Shown here piece by piece: positions 1 to 8,574 of a stretch of 64,000 nt of DNA (the first letter of the stretch is position 1; the number at the start of each line of letters is the position of its first letter). The stretch comes from an uncultured Pseudoxanthomonas sp. (GTDB lineage: Bacteria; Pseudomonadota; Gammaproteobacteria; Xanthomonadales; Xanthomonadaceae). The DNA is taken from contig CAMLGZ010000007.1 of assembly GCA_946479745.1 (NCBI GenBank), forward strand, positions 1 through 64,000, read 5' to 3'. Made by a program: the position numbers and the translations under genes. Below the pieces are notes generated by a model. It was given only the letters and a program-made list of their open reading frames with translations, ran no database searches and was not told the DNA's origin.

Positions 1-41
1 GATGCCATCGCCGCCTGAAAGATCAGATCACAAGACAGTTG

Positions 42-92
42 CTGAATTAAGCCGAGCCGCGAAGCGGCTTCGGCTTGAATGAATTGTTAGGC
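42..92 (-). mobile_element. attC-like integron recombination site, 3' core degenerate
   Basis: On the minus strand the inverse core GCCTAAC lies at 92-86. It is followed by an imperfect hairpin whose arms are 76-64 and 60-49, with loop TTC and one unpaired extra A. The arm sequence AAGCCGA..GCCGC with a TTC loop is the usual form of attC sites in class 1 integron cassettes. The expected 3' core GTTRRRY should follow the TTAATTCAG segment, but the sequence there reads CAACTGT, so this half-site is lost or altered. The stop codon TAA of the cassette gene lies inside the inverse core, which is common in cassettes. This is seen directly in the sequence; recombination activity is not shown. Confidence 0.85.
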
Positions 93-350
93 CCCGTCCC
101 CGGTAACGCCAGGGGCAGAGCCTTCAAAGCCAGCTGCCAATCTTTCCTGAGCTTGGCTGACCAGCGACGAATAGTTTGGATCAAAGGGATCCACCAGCGC
201 CTTATCCAGTAGCGCAGAGAGCCGTGACAGAACCAGAAACTCTGCGTTGTGGGTAAGCGTCAGCTTGCCAGTCTGCTCAAAACGAGCCAGTAGCTCCGAA
301 AGCACCAGTGCTTCGTCTTGAGAGAGAGGCAGATCGACGTTGTCGCTCAT
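87..350 (-). CDS. Small acidic protein of an integron cassette, function unknown
   Basis: This is an 87-residue soluble protein with no signal peptide, membrane segment or cysteines. It is mostly helical by appearance and rich in Leu, Glu and Asp, with the N-terminal motif VDLPLSQDEALVLSELL. It resembles a widespread family of short proteins often carried in integron cassettes; I recognise the style but no biochemical role. The ATG lies 5 bases from a core site GTTAGGC (362-356), and an AAAGGAG ribosome site overlaps that core. The stop codon is inside the attC inverse core. The gene therefore fills the cassette exactly from core to attC. No promoter is obvious. An adaptive or immunity role is possible but is only inference. 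Confidence 0.75.
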   Translation of the reverse strand: MSDNVDLPLSQDEALVLSELLARFEQTGKLTLTHNAEFLVLSRLSALLDKALVDPFDPNYSSLVSQAQERLAAGFEGSAPGVTGDGA

Positions 351-355
351 AGGGG

Positions 356-362
356 CCTAACT
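356..362 (-). mobile_element. Integron core site GTTAGGC at the 5' edge of the cassette
   Basis: On the minus strand GTTAGGC fits the consensus GTTRRRY and lies just before the start codon at 350. It marks the left end of the cassette that closes at the attC-like hairpin at 42-92. No second attC hairpin or attI-like sequence is seen upstream of it (363-620). Confidence 0.7.
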
Positions 363-624
363 CCTTTAGATATCAAGCGTGACCACCATGGCCAGCGCAG
401 CTGACTATTGCCAGCGGCTCAACCCTAGCATGTAAAAAACGGTGAGCGATCTCACAAATTAGCAGCTCGTGATCTTTAAATTCAAAATCAGGATCGGCGC
501 GTCCATGCGTGCTCGATCATTGCGGGGCGATTGGCGCGGATACCGTAAAGAGCAGCGCCAATTCCTTGTCGGAATCACCTGCGATCCATCAACTCGCTGA
601 AGGCACGCCCGGACAATCCAAGTG
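363..624. other. Non-coding AT-richer stretch, no gene seen
   Basis: About 260 bases between the integron cassette and the terminator of the YceI operon. Parts around 430-500 are clearly AT-richer than the surrounding genes. I see no gene, tRNA, integrase or second cassette. It may be remnant DNA from the cassette insertion. Confidence 0.5.
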
Positions 625-663
625 AAACAAAAAGCAATGCCGCCCCTTTGAGGACGGCATTGC
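625..663 (-). terminator. Intrinsic terminator of the YceI/cytochrome b operon
   Basis: On the minus strand the stem GCAATGCCG pairs with CGGCATTGC across a short loop (663-634) and is followed by TTTTTGTTT. It sits 38 bases after the stop codon of the downstream YceI gene. Confidence 0.85.
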
Positions 664-700
664 GTTTGCGCGCGCTGTTCATGTGCATATTCGCGGAAAC

Positions 701-1276
701 TTACTTGGCAGGCTTGAACACGACCTTCGTACTCACCGCCACTTCATTCGGAATGGTTTTGGTGTCGGCCCAGTCGTCGCCGCCGCCCACGCCGAAGTCC
801 AGGCGCTTGACCGTCGCCTTGCCACTCAGCATCGGTTGCGCGCCAGGAGTCCAGGTGAAAGTCAGAGTGACCGGCTTGCTGACGCCGCGCAGGCTCAGGT
901 TGCCATCGGCTGCGTATTGGTTGCCGCCCAGCGAACGGAACTTGGTCGCCGTGTAGCGGGCCTGCGCGAATTTGGCGACGTTGAAGAAATCGGCGCCGGA
1001 CAACGTGGAGTCGCGGTCGCCATTGCCGGTGCTGGTGCCGGCCAGCGGAATCACCACATCCAGTTTCGAAGTCGCCAGCTTGGCCGGGTCGAAACTCAGC
1101 GTGGTGGTGAAGCTGGAGAATTTCCCGGTGAACACTTCGCCGTCGTACTTGCTGGCGAAGACCAGGGTCGAGCCGGGCGCCTGCACGTAGTCGGCAGCGA
1201 ACGCGGCGGGGGCGGTGGCCATCATGGCTACCAGCGCTGCGGCGGTGAGCGCGGGATTACTGAAATCACGGGACAT
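701..1276 (-). CDS. YceI family periplasmic lipid-binding protein (downstream copy)
   Basis: A 191-residue protein with a clear Sec signal peptide (about residues 1-27, cut after AAFA) followed by a YceI lipocalin-like beta barrel of normal length. YceI proteins bind isoprenoid chains such as polyprenyl or quinone lipids in the periplasm. The ATG at 1276 was chosen because the signal peptide begins there and GAGGAAT lies upstream; a longer open frame to 1342 would add a proline-rich stretch before the signal. It overlaps the end of the cytochrome b561 gene by 11 bases, so the two are probably translationally coupled. It is the last gene of a three-gene operon. Its ligand is unknown; a quinone or isoprenoid is likely from the cytochrome neighbour. 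Confidence 0.88.
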   Translation of the reverse strand: MSRDFSNPALTAAALVAMMATAPAAFAADYVQAPGSTLVFASKYDGEVFTGKFSSFTTTLSFDPAKLATSKLDVVIPLAGTSTGNGDRDSTLSGADFFNVAKFAQARYTATKFRSLGGNQYAADGNLSLRGVSKPVTLTFTWTPGAQPMLSGKATVKRLDFGVGGGDDWADTKTIPNEVAVSTKVVFKPAK

Positions 1277-1916
1277 GCGGGGATTCCTCGGGGGGATTTG
1301 AGATAGGGGCGGGGGAGATAGGGGCGGGGGCGACGGAGACAACGGGAGTGTTATCGACCATGCGCGGTGAACGCCGCGGCAACATGCGTACCAGAGTGGC
1401 GTCGCGCTGGAAATAGTGGTGGTAGAAAGCCGCGCCGGCGTGTGCGGCGACCAGCGCCACCAGCACCCAGAACCCCAGTTCGTGCACTCCGTGGGAAAAA
1501 TTGCGAAGCGTTTCGTCCGGCGGACTCAGCTTGGGCATGTTGAACAGACCGAACCAGCGGAACGGGCGCAGGCCGCTGGCCGAGTCGTACAGCCAGCCTG
1601 AAATCGGCATGACCAGGATCAGCGCGTACAGCAGCCAGTGGGTCACGTTGGCGATGCGCTCCTGCCAGGTGGGAGTGCCCGGCACCGGTTCGGGCTTGCC
1701 CGCATAAAGACGCCAGGCCAACCGCGCCAATACCAGCGCCAGCACAGTGATGCCGGTCGACTTGTGCGCGGTATAGACCCAGAAATACTTCGGCGTTTTC
1801 GGCAGTTCGCCCATGGTCAGGCCGACGATGGCCAAGCACAGGATCAGCAGCACGATCAACCAGTGGAAGGCCTGGCTTACCGGACCCCAGCGGTCGGCGG
1901 TGTTTTTCAAGGTCAT
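1266..1916 (-). CDS. Cytochrome b561 family membrane protein
   Basis: A 216-residue integral membrane protein with four hydrophobic segments and the heme-ligand histidines of the bacterial b561 family. These are visible in SQAFHW near the N-terminus, in TAHKS, in NVTHW and in the last helix before AAFYHHY. The family oxidises quinol or moves electrons across the inner membrane; E. coli CybB is a superoxide:ubiquinone oxidoreductase. The C-terminus is a proline-rich tail. It overlaps the upstream YceI gene by 4 bases (ATGA) and the downstream YceI start by 11 bases. The pairing of b561 with YceI is well known and suggests lipid-quinone electron transfer, but the exact substrate is not known. 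Confidence 0.9.
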   Translation of the reverse strand: MTLKNTADRWGPVSQAFHWLIVLLILCLAIVGLTMGELPKTPKYFWVYTAHKSTGITVLALVLARLAWRLYAGKPEPVPGTPTWQERIANVTHWLLYALILVMPISGWLYDSASGLRPFRWFGLFNMPKLSPPDETLRNFSHGVHELGFWVLVALVAAHAGAAFYHHYFQRDATLVRMLPRRSPRMVDNTPVVSVAPAPISPAPISNPPEESPHVP

Positions 1917-2590
1917 GGCGTGGCTGGCTCCGCGGTTTGGGTAGGGGTGATGGGTGGCGTGGCGGGTGTTTGTCCGTCGTCATGTTCGTCGTTGTCGCCG
2001 TCCTTGCGCGCGCGCGTGGCCTCTACTTCCAGGCGCAGCTCCACACTGTCGCCGATCACCGACTTCCATGCATCGATGCCGAACTCCGCGCGACTGAGCG
2101 TGGCATTGGCGGAAAATCCTGCAGTACGCCGGAACGGCGGCAGTGGATGGCGCTTGAGCGCATTGAGGGTCACGTCCAGCTTCACTTCCTTGGCAACACC
2201 ATGCAAGGTCAGCGTGCCGTATACAGAGGCGTGCTGGGGGTCGATGGGTTCGATCCGGGTGGAAACGAAAGTGGCGGTCGGGAATTTCTCCACATCCAGC
2301 AGGTTGCGCGCCAGTACGGCCTGGTTCCATTTTTCATCGCCCAGATCCAGCCGCTGCAAGGGAACGCTGACTTCAAGGCTGGCCGTGGTCCAGTCCTGCG
2401 GATCGAATTGCAAACGGCCGCTGCTGCCGGACACGGTGCCGATGGCCTTGGAAAAGCCGGCGTGTTCGACTGCGATCATGACCCGGGTATGCACCGGGTC
2501 CAGTTCGTAAGCCGCGTTCGCCGCCTGCGCCGGCAGGGCGGACAGCGGCATCAGCAACAGGGCGAAGCCAAGAGGTAGGCACGGGTTCAT
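1913..2590 (-). CDS. YceI family periplasmic protein (upstream copy)
   Basis: A 225-residue protein: Sec signal peptide (about 1-23, ending AQA), a YceI domain starting at YELDPVHT, and a C-terminal tail of about 35 residues rich in Asp, Thr and Pro that the family does not need. First gene of the operon YceI - b561 - YceI; its end overlaps the cytochrome gene by 4 bases. The promoter should lie in the 105-base gap shared with the divergent sensor kinase gene (2591-2695). The two YceI copies are diverged from each other, so they probably bind different ligands or act at different steps; this is inference. Confidence 0.88.
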   Translation of the reverse strand: MNPCLPLGFALLLMPLSALPAQAANAAYELDPVHTRVMIAVEHAGFSKAIGTVSGSSGRLQFDPQDWTTASLEVSVPLQRLDLGDEKWNQAVLARNLLDVEKFPTATFVSTRIEPIDPQHASVYGTLTLHGVAKEVKLDVTLNALKRHPLPPFRRTAGFSANATLSRAEFGIDAWKSVIGDSVELRLEVEATRARKDGDNDEHDDGQTPATPPITPTQTAEPATP

Positions 2591-2695
2591 AGGCCCGGAA
2601 TTCTAGGTGGGTGCCGCTGAAGATACGCCGCTTGCACATGCAACGGTCCGTTGCGATGCTGCCCGGACAGGGAAGCAGGTGAGGCGGGGTAGGGA

Positions 2696-5600
2696 ATGAG
2701 GCGATGGGTTTGGTTGCTGGGACTGGCCATGCTGTGCGCCGCCGCACAGGCGGCCGTGCCCGAGATTCCGCGTTTCCGCCTGCTGGGCTCGGCCGACGGC
2801 CTGCCCGCCACCACCATCCCGGCGCTGGCGCGGGATCGCGAAGGCTATCTGTGGATCGCCACCTGGGACGGCCTGGCCCGTTACGACGGGGTGGGTTTCC
2901 AGGTCTGGCGGCACGACCCTGACAATCCCGCTTCGTTGCCCGGCAACGTCGTGCAGGCGCTGCACATCGATGGCGACGACCGCATTTGGGTGGCCACCGA
3001 GAACGGTGGCCTGAGCATGATGGGAGCCGATCGCAAGGGTTTCCGCCATTACCGCATGGCCGACCATCCGGAAATGGGCAGCGACGATGTGTTCACCATC
3101 GCCAGTCAGGGCAAGGAAGTATGGTTCGGCACCTTCGGCGGCGGCTTGCATCGCCTGTCGCCTCAAGGACGGATCACCAGTTTCCGCGCCGACGAGAAGT
3201 CGCCCGACGGCCTGCCTTCGGACACCGTGCTGTCGCTTTCCTTCGACCAGAAAGGCGGCCTGTGGATAGGCACCATGGGCGGGCTGGCCCGTTTCGATGG
3301 CAAGGCCGTGCACCGGCTCGCGACACCGGCCGGTGAAGACCTGATCGTCTATTCGGTTACCCGCATCGACGACATGCAATGGGTCGGCACCTCCGAAGGC
3401 GTTTTCCAGTGGCGCGACGACGGACGCTGGGTGACGCCGGAGTGGTCGCCGATGTTCGCCCGGCCCAATGCCGTAATGACGATGCTGAGCGACGGCAGCG
3501 GCGAGTACTGGCTGGCCAGCCAGGGCGGTCTGTGGCGGACCGAAGGCAATGGCGCGCCGGCGCCGGTTGTCCACGACGATCTGGGCGCCGGCATAGGGCG
3601 CGTGGTGCAGGCCGCGCTGCTGCAACCCGATGGGGGCATGTGGGTGCCCATACCTGCCAAAGGGCTGGCCTATCTGCGTTCGGATTGGCGGCGCATCGCC
3701 ACTTTCTCGCGTGCCCAAGGCCTTGCCGGCGGTGTTTATCGCGGTCTTTCTGCAGCGGGTGCGGATCATATCTGGCTGGTCAGCACGATCGGAAAAGTGG
3801 AACGGCTCAACACCCGCACCGGCGAAATCTCGCCATTGGGACTTTACGAAGAGCAGCTGAAGGACCTGCGGTTCATTTCGGTGCTGGAAGACAGCAAGGG
3901 CCGTCTGTGGCTGGGCTACCGCAAGGGTTTGATGCGGATCGATTTGAAGACCCACGAAATGCGCAACTGGGCGACCGACGCCGCGTACGACGCCCACCCC
4001 GACGAGAGCACGGTGGATTGGCTGGTGGAAGCGCCCGATGGATTATGGCTGTCCACCCAGATGGGTAGCGTGCAGCGTCGCGACCTGGATACAGGCAAGG
4101 TGCTGGACACCATGCCGGTGGACGCCGACGGTTCGCCGCAGTCGGATGTGGAAGCGATGGCGCGCGGACCCGACGGTGGGCTGTGGCTGGCAGGCGCCAA
4201 AGGCATGCGGCGGTGGCAACCCGCGCAGCGCAAGTTGGTGGCCTTGCCCGCGTTCGGCGAGCAGCGCGTGTTCGGTTTCGTGTTCGAGAATCCAGACCGC
4301 TTGTGGCTGCACCGTTTGTCCGGACTGGAGGCTTGGCATCGGGATGCTTCCGGCGGCTGGACACTGGCAAAGCGTGTCACCACTGCGGACGGTCTACCGG
4401 CGCTGGAATCCACCGGTTTGCAGATCGATGCGCAAAAACGGCTGTGGCTGGCGACGCGGCGCGGTCTTTTCCGTTTCGACCCGCGGACCGGCCAGGTGCG
4501 CAATTACGGCGTGCGCGACGGTTTGCTCAGCCAGGAATTCAATGATCGCGGCCTGTTGATGACCCGCGACGGCGTGCTGGCGGGAAGCGCGGCCGATGGT
4601 TCGGTGATGCTGCTGGACACGCGCTTGCCCGACCCGGCGCCGGTCAAGCCGCATCTGGTGCTGGATGCGCTGCAGGTCAGCCGCGACGACGGGATCGTTG
4701 TGTTGCCGGTCGCCGGTGGGTTCACTCTGCAGCCGGGCGATCACGAACTGCAGATCAGCGCGCGGCTGCTTTCCTTCGACGATCCGCTGGTCAACCGTTA
4801 TCGCTCGCTGCTGGAAGGCTTCGACAAGGATTGGGTGGACCAGGGCGCCAGTGGCGAGCGCGCGTTCTCCAGCTTGTCGCCGGGCGATTACGTATTGCAT
4901 ATGCAGGCTTTCGACGATGTGGGCAATGCTTCGGCCGAGCGCATCCTGCGCTTCCAGGTGTCGCCGCCCTGGTGGCGCAGCAAATGGGGAATCGCGTCGT
5001 TCGTGATGCTGGGCCTGCTGTTGCTGGGCGTCGCTGGCGCCCTGTACCGGCGTCGCTTGCGTCGCCGCAATGCCTGGCAGCTGGCCGAACACAAGCGCGA
5101 CCTGGCCGAGCAGGCATCACTGGCCAAGACTCGCTTCCTGGCCACGCTGGGTCATGAAGTGCGCACGCCGATGACCGGCGTGCTTGGCATGAGCGAACTG
5201 CTGCTGGCTACGCCGCTGGACCAGAAGCAACGCGGCTACACCCACGCCATCCAGAATGCCGGCACGCATCTGTTGCGTCTGGTCAACGACGCGCTGGACA
5301 TAGCGCGCATCGAGGCCGGCAAGCTGGAATTGCAGCAACAGGATTTCGACGTGCGCGCGCTGGTGGACGAAGTGGCGGGATTGACCGCGCCCCTGGCCGA
5401 GCAGCATGGCCTCAGCTTTTCCGATGAGATATCGGCGGGCGTGCCGGCGGCACTGCAGGGCGATCCGGTGCGGGTGCGGCAGATCCTGCTCAACCTGCTG
5501 GGCAATGCGATCAAGTTCACCGAGAAAGGCGGGGTGACCTTGCGCGTTTCGCCTTGCCTGCCGAAGGGAATACGGTTCGCGATCGGCGATACCGGTCCTG

Positions 5601-6226
5601 GCATCAACGAGGAACAACAAACCCGCCTGTTCCAGCGTTTCGAGCAGGCCGAGGGTGCGCGCACCGCAGCGCGCTACGGCGGCAGCGGCCTGGGTCTTGC
5701 GATTTGCCAGGAACTGGCGGTAGCCATGGGCGGGCGCATCAGCGTGGAAAGCACGCCGGGGCAGGGCACATGTTTCATCGTGGAATTGCCGCTGGCTGCG
5801 GCCGCAGATGTGCCCAGGCAACCCCGCACCGTTCCTTCGGCGCCCTTGTCGTCGCTGCGCATACTGCTGGTCGAGGACGATGCCACGGTGGCCGAAGTGA
5901 TCGTCGGCCTGTTGCGCGCGCGCGGCCATCAGGTCAGCCACGCGGCGCATGGTCTGGCGGCGCTGACGCAAACAGCGGCGCAGGCGTTCGACATCGCGTT
6001 GCTGGATCTGGATCTGCCGGGTCTGGATGGGCTGGCCCTTGCCCGCCAATTGCGCGCCCAGTCGTTCGAGGCGCCGTTGATTGCGGTCACCGCGCGCGCC
6101 GATGCGGAAGCCGAGCTTCTGGCGCAGGCGGCCGGTTTCGATGGATTCCTGCGAAAGCCCGTGACCGGCGATATGTTGGCCGCGGCTGTCGAGCGGGCCA
6201 TGATGCAACCCCGCAACCGCTCTTGA
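2696..6226 (+). CDS. Hybrid sensor histidine kinase with two-component propeller and receiver
   Basis: A 1176-residue membrane protein. Order: signal peptide (1-20); a large periplasmic beta-propeller of repeated two-component-regulator units (about 25-650, with recurrent motifs such as LWIGT and LWLAT); a Y_Y_Y domain (about 680-760); one transmembrane helix (about 765-784); HisKA with phosphoacceptor H820 in GHEVRTP; HATPase with N box LLNLLGNAIKFT (about 932) and G1 box GDTGPGI; then a receiver domain from about 1054 with predicted phosphoacceptor D1104 and conserved Lys in RKP. No Hpt or DNA-binding domain follows, unlike the hybrid kinases of Bacteroidetes with AraC outputs. No response regulator gene is adjacent. 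The ligand is unknown; in this family it is often a saccharide. Confidence 0.92.
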   Translation: MRRWVWLLGLAMLCAAAQAAVPEIPRFRLLGSADGLPATTIPALARDREGYLWIATWDGLARYDGVGFQVWRHDPDNPASLPGNVVQALHIDGDDRIWVATENGGLSMMGADRKGFRHYRMADHPEMGSDDVFTIASQGKEVWFGTFGGGLHRLSPQGRITSFRADEKSPDGLPSDTVLSLSFDQKGGLWIGTMGGLARFDGKAVHRLATPAGEDLIVYSVTRIDDMQWVGTSEGVFQWRDDGRWVTPEWSPMFARPNAVMTMLSDGSGEYWLASQGGLWRTEGNGAPAPVVHDDLGAGIGRVVQAALLQPDGGMWVPIPAKGLAYLRSDWRRIATFSRAQGLAGGVYRGLSAAGADHIWLVSTIGKVERLNTRTGEISPLGLYEEQLKDLRFISVLEDSKGRLWLGYRKGLMRIDLKTHEMRNWATDAAYDAHPDESTVDWLVEAPDGLWLSTQMGSVQRRDLDTGKVLDTMPVDADGSPQSDVEAMARGPDGGLWLAGAKGMRRWQPAQRKLVALPAFGEQRVFGFVFENPDRLWLHRLSGLEAWHRDASGGWTLAKRVTTADGLPALESTGLQIDAQKRLWLATRRGLFRFDPRTGQVRNYGVRDGLLSQEFNDRGLLMTRDGVLAGSAADGSVMLLDTRLPDPAPVKPHLVLDALQVSRDDGIVVLPVAGGFTLQPGDHELQISARLLSFDDPLVNRYRSLLEGFDKDWVDQGASGERAFSSLSPGDYVLHMQAFDDVGNASAERILRFQVSPPWWRSKWGIASFVMLGLLLLGVAGALYRRRLRRRNAWQLAEHKRDLAEQASLAKTRFLATLGHEVRTPMTGVLGMSELLLATPLDQKQRGYTHAIQNAGTHLLRLVNDALDIARIEAGKLELQQQDFDVRALVDEVAGLTAPLAEQHGLSFSDEISAGVPAALQGDPVRVRQILLNLLGNAIKFTEKGGVTLRVSPCLPKGIRFAIGDTGPGINEEQQTRLFQRFEQAEGARTAARYGGSGLGLAICQELAVAMGGRISVESTPGQGTCFIVELPLAAAADVPRQPRTVPSAPLSSLRILLVEDDATVAEVIVGLLRARGHQVSHAAHGLAALTQTAAQAFDIALLDLDLPGLDGLALARQLRAQSFEAPLIAVTARADAEAELLAQAAGFDGFLRKPVTGDMLAAAVERAMMQPRNRS

Positions 6227-6266
6227 GGCGTTCACGATCATACGTACCGAATTGGAGAGCGCCCGC

Positions 6267-7235
6267 ATGAGTTTCCCGTGTACACGACTTGGCCTGTCGC
6301 TGCTGATGGCGCTTGCCGCATCGATGGCCATGGCCCAGTCGCCGGCGACACCAGATGCTGCGAGCGCCCAAGCCGAGTCACCGTTCCTGGGCGGATTCCT
6401 GAAGGAAACGCGGGTGATCTATCCGTTGCGGATAGGCGACTGGCAGGCGCAGGGCGAGCACCTGTACGAGCAGCAGGAATTGGGCGCCTCGGTGCGCTAC
6501 ACACACAACCTGCAGAAGGATCGCTGGATGGATTTGTATTTCTATCCCGCGGGAATACTGAGCAACGAACGGTTGGTCGAAGTGATGGAGAGCACGCTGG
6601 AAGGGATGCGTCTCTCCGCGGGCTATAGCGACGCCGACATCGATCCGATCAAGCCGGTCGTGTTCACCCAAGGCAGCGGCGCGCAGAAGCAAAAAATCAC
6701 TGCGTACACCACTTCGATGCGGCTGGTGCGCGAAGACCAGACCTACCATTCGGCGATGGTGATGCTGGTCAGCGATCTGTACTTCATCAAAGGCCGGTTC
6801 AGCGTGGAGGAAAAATCCATGTCGCGGCGGGAAACGCAAAAACAGCTGGAGAAGTTCGTGGCTGCGGTGGTGCGCAAATCGACGTTGCACAGCACCGGCG
6901 ATTGTTGGGCGCCACCGCCCATCGTTCAGAAGGCGGTACTGACCGAGGGCGCGCCGGGGCAGTTGGCTTCCACCAGCAAGGACGGCACGCTGTCGGCAAT
7001 TGCTTATGCGGATCGGGTCGAGGTACTGGACGCGCAATCTTCGGAAGCCGCCGTCATGCAGTTCCTTGCCATGCCGATGACCGGGCGTCTGGTTCCGGGT
7101 TGCGGGCCTATCGAAGACATGAATCCCGAGGTGCCCAAGGGCATGCGCGAAATCCGCCTGGAATTCGGCGTGCCTTCGGGCGGGAAGGGAAACCAGTCCG
7201 TTCCCCTGAGAACGCGCACGACCGGTGTTTCTTGA
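6267..7235 (+). CDS. Secreted protein of unknown function
   Basis: A 322-residue protein with a Sec signal peptide (cut after MAMAQ, about residue 24) and a mature part with two cysteines: one in GDCWAPPP and one in VPGCGPIE. I do not recognise a named domain. The ATG at 6267 was chosen over one 15 bases upstream because GGAG lies at the right distance and the signal peptide follows directly. It begins 40 bases after the hybrid kinase gene and may be co-transcribed with it; it ends just before a HAD phosphatase gene. A periplasmic location is inferred from the signal peptide; the function is open. Confidence 0.75.
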   Translation: MSFPCTRLGLSLLMALAASMAMAQSPATPDAASAQAESPFLGGFLKETRVIYPLRIGDWQAQGEHLYEQQELGASVRYTHNLQKDRWMDLYFYPAGILSNERLVEVMESTLEGMRLSAGYSDADIDPIKPVVFTQGSGAQKQKITAYTTSMRLVREDQTYHSAMVMLVSDLYFIKGRFSVEEKSMSRRETQKQLEKFVAAVVRKSTLHSTGDCWAPPPIVQKAVLTEGAPGQLASTSKDGTLSAIAYADRVEVLDAQSSEAAVMQFLAMPMTGRLVPGCGPIEDMNPEVPKGMREIRLEFGVPSGGKGNQSVPLRTRTTGVS

Positions 7236-7246
7236 GCGGAGGCGCA

Positions 7247-7849
7247 TTGAACCTGGCTCTGTTCGATTTCGACGGCACCATCACCACCCGGGAGATGTTT
7301 CCCGATTTCATGCGCTTCGCGGTGACGCCGCGCAGGCTGGCTTGCGGCAAGGTGTTGCTTGCGCCGTTCATCGCCGGCTACCGGCTGGGCATCGTTCCGG
7401 GCAATGCGGTGAGGGCCGGCATCGTGGGTTTTGGTTTCCGTGGCGTGCCGGAGGAGAACATCCGACGTGCCGGCGAGGCGTTCGCGTCTGACATCATTAC
7501 CGGCGCATTGCGAGCCAAGGCAATGGAAAGAATCCGCTGGCACCAGGCGCAGGGGGATCGAGTTGTCGTAGTGTCCGGATCGCTGGAGATTTACCTGTCC
7601 CCATGGTGCAAGCAACATGGCCTGGAACTGCTCTGCTCGCGGCTGGCGGCGACCGATGGCGTGCTGAGCGGTCGTTACCTGGGCGCGCAATGCGTCGGTA
7701 TGGAAAAGGCCAGACGGATACGCGAACGCTACGACCTGGACGATTACGCTGCGGTGTACGCCTACGGCGATACCCATGAAGACGATGAGATGCTGGCCAT
7801 GGCCGACCATGGATATTTTCGCTGGCAAGCGATGACCGGCTCGCGTTGA
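7247..7849 (+). CDS. HAD-IB family phosphatase (SerB-like)
   Basis: A 200-residue cytosolic hydrolase. The first motif FDFDGTIT carries the nucleophile Asp and the general acid Asp; motif II is the Ser in VVSGS; motif III Lys is in MEKARR; motif IV is YGDTHEDDEM. This is the layout of subfamily IB, which includes phosphoserine phosphatase and several lipid or sugar phosphatases. The best start is a TTG at 7247 with GGAGG 5 bases upstream; no ATG is available at the domain start. It follows the secreted protein by 11 bases. The substrate cannot be read from the sequence. Confidence 0.85.
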   Translation: MNLALFDFDGTITTREMFPDFMRFAVTPRRLACGKVLLAPFIAGYRLGIVPGNAVRAGIVGFGFRGVPEENIRRAGEAFASDIITGALRAKAMERIRWHQAQGDRVVVVSGSLEIYLSPWCKQHGLELLCSRLAATDGVLSGRYLGAQCVGMEKARRIRERYDLDDYAAVYAYGDTHEDDEMLAMADHGYFRWQAMTGSR

Positions 7850-7910
7850 TTGGCGAAAATTGATCGGAAGCAGGAGCGTCGCAACGCAACGAGTCGCGCG
7901 ATCGCTTGCC

Positions 7911-8537
7911 TCAGTCCGACCACGCCTCGGCATAGACCGTGCGATCCGGGTAGCCTTCTTCGGCGTGCACCCAGATGCCGCCAATTTCGCTGGCTTCCAG
8001 GTACAGACCTTCCTCGCTTTCGGCCATGGCGCAGTTGCTCTCCACCAACTCGGCGGGGTTGTCCTGTCGTGCGAGGCAACGCGATTCGATGAAACGCTTC
8101 AGCGCTTCGCGCGTTTCCTGGTAGGGGCGCTGCAGGATGTACTGGTGGTCGCTCCATAAGTCCGAATCCATCAGCCTCACTTCGGCCAAGGACTGTCCGG
8201 CGAATTCCACCATTCCTTCCCTGAGAAAGCCGGTGAGGGTAGTGGCCACCATGTCGAAGCCCGCATCGTCGGCCTTTAGGTCCTCGCATTCCAGATGGAT
8301 GCGATCCACGCTGCGTTTCCATAGCGGATCGAGTTCGTCGATGCGCTTGGCGCGGATCTGATCGCAGGCCATCGGCAACTGGTTGCCTGCATCGTCGAAG
8401 CTGGGTTGATGCACGATCAGGTCGGGAAAATCACCTCCCGACAATTGCAATACCGGCTCGGGCGTTTCCGCATGGCAGGGCCATGCCAGCGCGGACAGGC
8501 TCAGCAGCACGACGAAAGCGAAGCGGCGATATTGCAT
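7911..8537 (-). CDS. Secreted protein of unknown function
   Basis: A 208-residue protein with a Sec signal peptide (about 1-23, ending CHAE) and an acidic mature domain with several cysteines (MACDQI, HLECED, SRCLARQ, ESNCAM), which suggests disulfides in the periplasm. No named domain is recognised. The ATG at 8537 was chosen because the signal peptide begins there; the open frame runs further upstream into hemE without a plausible start. It lies 37 bases after hemE on the same strand and could be transcribed with it, with no functional link apparent. Confidence 0.72.
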   Translation of the reverse strand: MQYRRFAFVVLLSLSALAWPCHAETPEPVLQLSGGDFPDLIVHQPSFDDAGNQLPMACDQIRAKRIDELDPLWKRSVDRIHLECEDLKADDAGFDMVATTLTGFLREGMVEFAGQSLAEVRLMDSDLWSDHQYILQRPYQETREALKRFIESRCLARQDNPAELVESNCAMAESEEGLYLEASEIGGIWVHAEEGYPDRTVYAEAWSD

Positions 8538-8574
8538 GCGCGGGCTCAGGGACGAATCCAAGGCAAGGAAAAAC

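Noticed and set aside
1..700. Integrase gene or second cassette at the left end
   Set aside because: No frame with tyrosine recombinase motifs and no second attC hairpin is present in the visible DNA.
2603..3997. Long open frame of 464 codons on the minus strand across the sensor kinase gene
   Set aside because: It is an antisense shadow of a well-defined gene, has no domain, and its amino-acid composition (His, Arg, Gln, Gly-rich) is typical of a reverse frame in GC-rich DNA.
5117..6331. 404-codon minus-strand frame over the kinase and receiver part
   Set aside because: Shadow of the hybrid kinase; no recognisable fold.
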